This document shows positions 60,307 to 64,000 of a DNA stretch of 64,000 bases, one piece after another. Origin of the DNA: Branchiostoma belcheri (taxonomy: Eukaryota > Chordata > Leptocardii > Amphioxiformes > Branchiostomatidae). The stretch is from the NCBI RefSeq assembly GCF_001625305.1, contig NW_017804342.1, forward strand, positions 643,344 through 707,343, in the 5' to 3' direction. A model generated the notes under the pieces. The model had not been told where the DNA came from. It made no database searches and saw nothing but the letters and a program-made list of their open reading frames with translations. The translations under genes were made by a program, and so were the position numbers. The first letter of the stretch is position 1. Each line of letters begins with the position of its first letter.

Positions 60307-63300
60307 ATGTCGTGGCTGTTCGGAGTTAAGAAGGACCAGTACCCACAGGACTTTACCCAGTTCGCGAACCCCCCACCCCCTCCGGACGATAAGGGGAAGG
60401 GGTCGTCGGACAGTTCGGAAGGCGGCGGCGGTGGTGGGGGAGGGGGAGGGTGGAAGTTCGACCCGACGGGACTCGAACGAGCGGCGACCGCGGCACGAGA
60501 GCTGGACAAGTCCGGTAAGTCTGCGTCTCTGTAGAGATGGTAATTGAGCTATCGAGCTGTGATAGCTTGATGTTGGGGTTTTCTGCCATAATTGTGAGCT
60601 TAGAAAACCAAGATATCAGTACTACAATTGCAAGATGTGACTTACAACGTTGTACGTTGTAATCCATATGATTTATCAAAGGAAAAATCAGATGTATGCA
60701 GTAAGATTTATTTCATGTTAAATATAGATGGCTATGATCATGGTAAAATATGTATTTTGCTTGACCTCTGGATGTGAACATGCCAAAATGAAGGTCACAA
60801 ATATTCATGAATATTCACAGTAATCCTGGAATGACCAGACTGTCACCATTGGCAGTATACGGGCTAGCTCCAAATTCTACCATAGATAGCACGTCAGCAG
60901 AATGTACTGCACACACGAAAACTGGATTTTTCACGATTTTCCTCAAGGTTGCATCAGAATTTTGCCCATCAGCATTGCAGATGATTTTTTTCCAATGCAA
61001 CATTTAAGTCTACTCTACTCTACTCTACTCTACTCTAACTAAGGGTTTTGCGCAGGTGGGGTACGTTATGCCGGCTTGCAAGCCAAGCATAGACACCCCT
61101 CAGTTAGACCCCGAGTATTTAATGTAAGTGGGGCTGGCCTGTGTACTGGTCCTGTTAATTCTGCCACCCAGGCTAAAGCCATAAATGAACCTGAGTTGCC
61201 TTGAAGGCTTAATCTCCAAGCAGATTCGGTGGGGCAGGGGGACTTTATATTGGCCAGTCCTGTATCCATTGGCCGCCTGTATCCATTGNNNNNNNNNNNN
61301 NNNNNNNNCGGCCAATGGATACAGGACTGGCCAAATATAAAGTCCCCCTGCCCCACCGAATCTGCTTGGAGATTATTGAAGGCTTCCCTGATTGACTGTT
61401 GTCCTTTGCTCCCCCCTCCTCCAGTCAATGCTAAAGAGGCTCTTCAGCTGGCTCGCATGCAGGAAGAGACAAAACAGTTGGAGCAGCAGAAGGAAATTAA
61501 AGTATGTTATAGTCTTCACTCTTTTATTCATTACATGAACAATACATAGATTGTAGGTTTTACATTGATCTTGTATTGTATGGCCAGTCTGACCAAGCTG
61601 GTGTTTTACACTGAAGGACACTTATTCTGGCTATACAGAAACCGATACAGTCATGTTTCAAGGCAAACGGAAGGTCTTTCAATTCACAGTTTAGTGGAAC
61701 CAGCATGTTCTTCAACTGTCTAACCTGCTAAGGTCTTTAGTGTGCATGTAATACATCAGATCTATAAAACCTTATGTAAGAAATAGGTCTATGCCATTAA
61801 CTGTAACATGATCCATGTCTGTTCATGTAGCAATATGAGGCAGCTGTGGAGCAGGCCAGGATCCAGGGGAAACAGGTGGAGGGGGAGGAGAGGAGGAAAA
61901 CTATGGCAGCCGAGACTAAACAACATCAGGAGGTAAGGAACATCCTCAGCTTCTCAAGGAGCTTCTTTCACACGACCAGAGTATTGGGTATAACTGCAGA
62001 GATGGGATTGTGCTAATGTTTACTGAAACTGACTTCAATATTTGAATGTCTCTTTTCTTTATAAAATGCTATTAGGAAAGGGCTGAATCTGTATGATTGA
62101 CTATAAACGTGAGCCTTAGCAAAGCTGCATTGCACTAGTGGCGACTCAAAAAAAGCATCCTGCTTTACCTCAATTGAGGATGACTAAAGGTGAAGAGAGA
62201 CTAGCCTAGGTACCATCCTGGTTAGTTTACGTCCGCTTCCATAATCATTCCCACAAGGGGAATACAGACAGAGAGCCAATCAGCGAGCTTGCACAAAATC
62301 TGGACGAATACTAGTATTGGAATCTCCGACGGCCCGTGTAGCACTGGTCCCAGACTGGTTGGTGGGAGCGACTGTACATGTGGGAGTGGACGTAAGCTAA
62401 CTGCAGGATGGTACCCAAGCTAGTGAAGAGATACTTGGGAAGAAAAACATCTTTTACACTTACCACTACCAGCATTTGGTCCCTTTGTAGACAAAACTTC
62501 ACAAAGTGTACCCAAACCTCTAATAAAATTGTAGTAATTGTAGTTGTTGTATCCTCCCCCACAGCGAGCACAGTACCAGGACCAGCTGGCCCGTCGGCGC
62601 TACGATGATCAGCTGATTCAGCAGAAGAGGATGCAGGAAGAACAGCTGGCCAGACAGGAGGAGTCTGTCAAGAAACAGGAGGCCATGAGGAAAGGTACTC
62701 ACAATGGCTGTCAATGAGATTCATGTGGTCTTGTGAAGATTCATCAAATCATAAGGTCTGGTAACACATTGGTGCATGAGTGTAGAAAGCATGTGAACAA
62801 TGGCTTTACAAGCTTTCTACACTCATGTACCAATGTCTTACCAGATTTGTGATCCTTGAGATTGAATAAATCTACTAGACCACATGAACCATATTGACCT
62901 CCTTTGGATACCCAAAACCTGGTGAAAGAGTGAACTGAAAGATTGGCGTGAAATAAAGTTTGTCAAATTTTGATTTTTTGAAGATTTAGAGATAAGACTA
63001 TTTTTAAGTCTAACACAATCAGTGTTGTGTGAATGTCTTTCATAAAGCCACCATTTTTGGCCTTACAATAAGTTACATAAGTGTACTACTATTAGAATAA
63101 AACTGTACATGGAAATTGCCTCAAGAATGCGATGTGGATTTGGTATGTCCTAAGCTTTATTGTGATCATTTTCTTCAGCTACGATGGAATACGAAGCCCA
63201 GCTCCGTCTGCAAAACGACATGAAGAAAATCGAAGCAGAGACGACAGCGAAGGCGAAAGCAGACCGCGAGAACCAGGACCTGAACCTGGAGCAGATCAGA

Positions 63301-63707
63301 CTAAAGGCCTCCGAACACAGAACTACAGTCATGGAGGGCATCAAGTAAGTTGTAGTGAAAACAACACATCATACTAGTAGGGTTATACCACTCCGTGAAG
63401 GGCACAGACCCTTTCAATGGCTAAGACAAGACGGGGCTTCGACAGGCCTCCATCTGTGTGATCTGTACTGTATCACCATCTCCAAAATAGTAGTATTTGG
63501 ACCAGGAGCATGTCCCTACTCTTTTTTCAAAAGGCGTAGTCAAGTGGGTTCTTAAACGTGTGTACAGTGTGTCTCTCCCCATACATTTTGACTGGTAACA
63601 GGCCACAGTAATAATGCCCTCTTGTGCATTGCTCCAGAACTGCAGGTGCAGTATTGGGGGATGGCTTCAAGGCTTTTATCGCCGATTGGGACAAAGTTTC
63701 AGCCACA
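60307..63707 (+). CDS. ATAD3: ATAD3, mitochondrial AAA+ membrane protein, first six exons (truncated by window end)
   Basis: Exons: 60307-60514, 61425-61501, 61831-61932, 62565-62694, 63179-63344, 63638-63707; 753 nt, phase 0 at the last donor (ACA|gtgagt), 251 residues so far. The N-terminus MSWLFGVKK, a Pro- and Gly-rich linker, then [19 protein letters not shown] is the ATAD3 signature. Next come coiled-coil blocks [70 protein letters not shown] and [14 protein letters not shown], then [20 protein letters not shown], just before the expected transmembrane segment. The AAA+ ATPase domain must lie beyond 64000. ATAD3 spans the inner mitochondrial membrane and organises nucleoids and cristae. 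The poly-Gly run (10 or more residues) is a lineage feature. Confidence 0.94.
61010..61040 (+). repeat. (CTACT)n microsatellite
   Basis: Five copies of tctac/ctact between 61012 and 61036 in ATAD3 intron 1; followed by a fragment (cagttagaccccgag, 61100) resembling the repeat at 18800-18840. Confidence 0.7.
61210..61376. mobile_element. Palindromic MITE in ATAD3 intron 1, with assembly gap at the loop
   Basis: The left arm aatctccaagcagattcggt, ggggcagggggactttatat, tggccagtcctgtatccatt is the inverse of the right arm, with one mismatch in the part that can be read. The centre (61289-61308) is 20 N. The gap sits where the hairpin loop should be, so true length is unknown. Confidence 0.88.
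62205..62425. mobile_element. MITE with AGCCTAGGTACCATCCTG ends, ATAD3 intron 3
   Basis: The left end agcctaggtaccatcctggt, tagtttacgtcc is mirrored by ggacgtaagctaactgcagg, atggtacccaagct. The core of about 150 bp is not palindromic. The longest member of the family that also includes 8799-8913 and 20078-20180. Confidence 0.8.
62719..62891. mobile_element. Palindromic MITE in ATAD3 intron 4
   Basis: The outer arms gattcatgtggtcttgt / ctagaccacatgaac and the inner arms tggtaacacattggtgcatg, agtgtagaaagc / gctttctacactcatgtacc, aatgtcttacca are inverted around a short loop (atgtgaacaatg). About 170 bp, no other copy in the window. Confidence 0.8.
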
Positions 63708-64000
63708 GTGAGTTGTACCACTTTCTTTCTTCCTTCTCGTAAAGTGCCTCCAATTTTTCCACCACAGTACATTTTAATCATTTGTCATAATTCTGCATTA
63801 TGTTTAAAAGATTATTTTTACTGAGTCAGGTACATGACATATTTACATGGAGAAGTCACATACAAGACACATAAAAATGTTCTAGATGTAACACAATTTC
63901 TTTGTCTGGAATATTTTGTATCTTTATTAAAACCCCAAGTGCTACAACCTTCAAATAAGTAATTTAAAAATATTAATAACATTATATTAAATTTTAGAAA

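Noticed and set aside
60176..60547. Alternative 123-codon frame over ATAD3 exon 1
   Set aside because: Shadow of the Gly-rich ATAD3 coding exon; the MSWLFG frame matches the family.
1..64000. CRISPR arrays, bacterial operons, viral or toxin genes
   Set aside because: None seen; repeats are eukaryotic tandem arrays, SINEs and MITEs, and genes are spliced.

Overview
This is animal nuclear DNA, almost certainly from an amphioxus (Branchiostoma). The genes have many short exons with GT-AG introns. Their proteins look most like chordate ones (WFDC1, a 5-HT6-type receptor, TYW2, ATAD3). The DNA between genes is full of palindromic MITEs, tRNA-derived SINEs and short tandem arrays. All calls come from hand reading; gene models were built by matching splice sites and checking that codon phase closes across every intron.

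Layout, left to right. (1) 708-3241 (-): a complete three-exon gene for a 743-residue protein with an N-terminal death effector domain (DED), a coiled coil and a C-terminal six-repeat NHL propeller, i.e. TRIM-NHL-like with the RING/B-box replaced by a DED. (2) 3.3-6.5 kb: repeats, plus a possible last exon of a plus-strand gene at 5782-5886. (3) 7066-22477 (-): an eight-exon WFDC1 (WAP domain) gene, 290 residues, with an 8.3 kb MITE-filled first intron. (4) 22.5-27.7 kb: GC-rich WFDC1 promoter, then repeats. (5) 27758-30436 (-): a four-exon aminergic GPCR closest to vertebrate 5-HT6, 461 residues, DRF in place of DRY, and a stop codon supplied by a MITE end. (6) 30.5-45 kb: a gene desert of about 14 kb with tandem arrays, a POU-octamer-bearing repeat, SINEs and MITEs. 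(7) 45086-54560 (-): an eight-exon gene for a 284-residue leucine-rich-repeat protein ending in a CaaX box. (8) 56414-59977 (-): TYW2 (TRMT12), five exons, 559 residues, with a large Cys/Ser/Lys-rich insert. (9) 60307 to the end (+): the 5' part of ATAD3, head-to-head with TYW2 across about 330 bp.

Nothing suggests an operon or a CRISPR array. The genes serve unrelated processes: innate or apoptotic signalling, a secreted protease-inhibitor-like protein, monoamine signalling, a probable lipid-anchored LRR adaptor, tRNA wybutosine synthesis, and mitochondrial inner-membrane organisation. The most novel items are the DED-NHL architecture, the MITE-derived end of the receptor, the Cys-rich insert in TYW2, and a MITE superfamily with several palindromic subfamilies, one copy being a perfect 159-bp palindrome flanked by an 8-bp target duplication.
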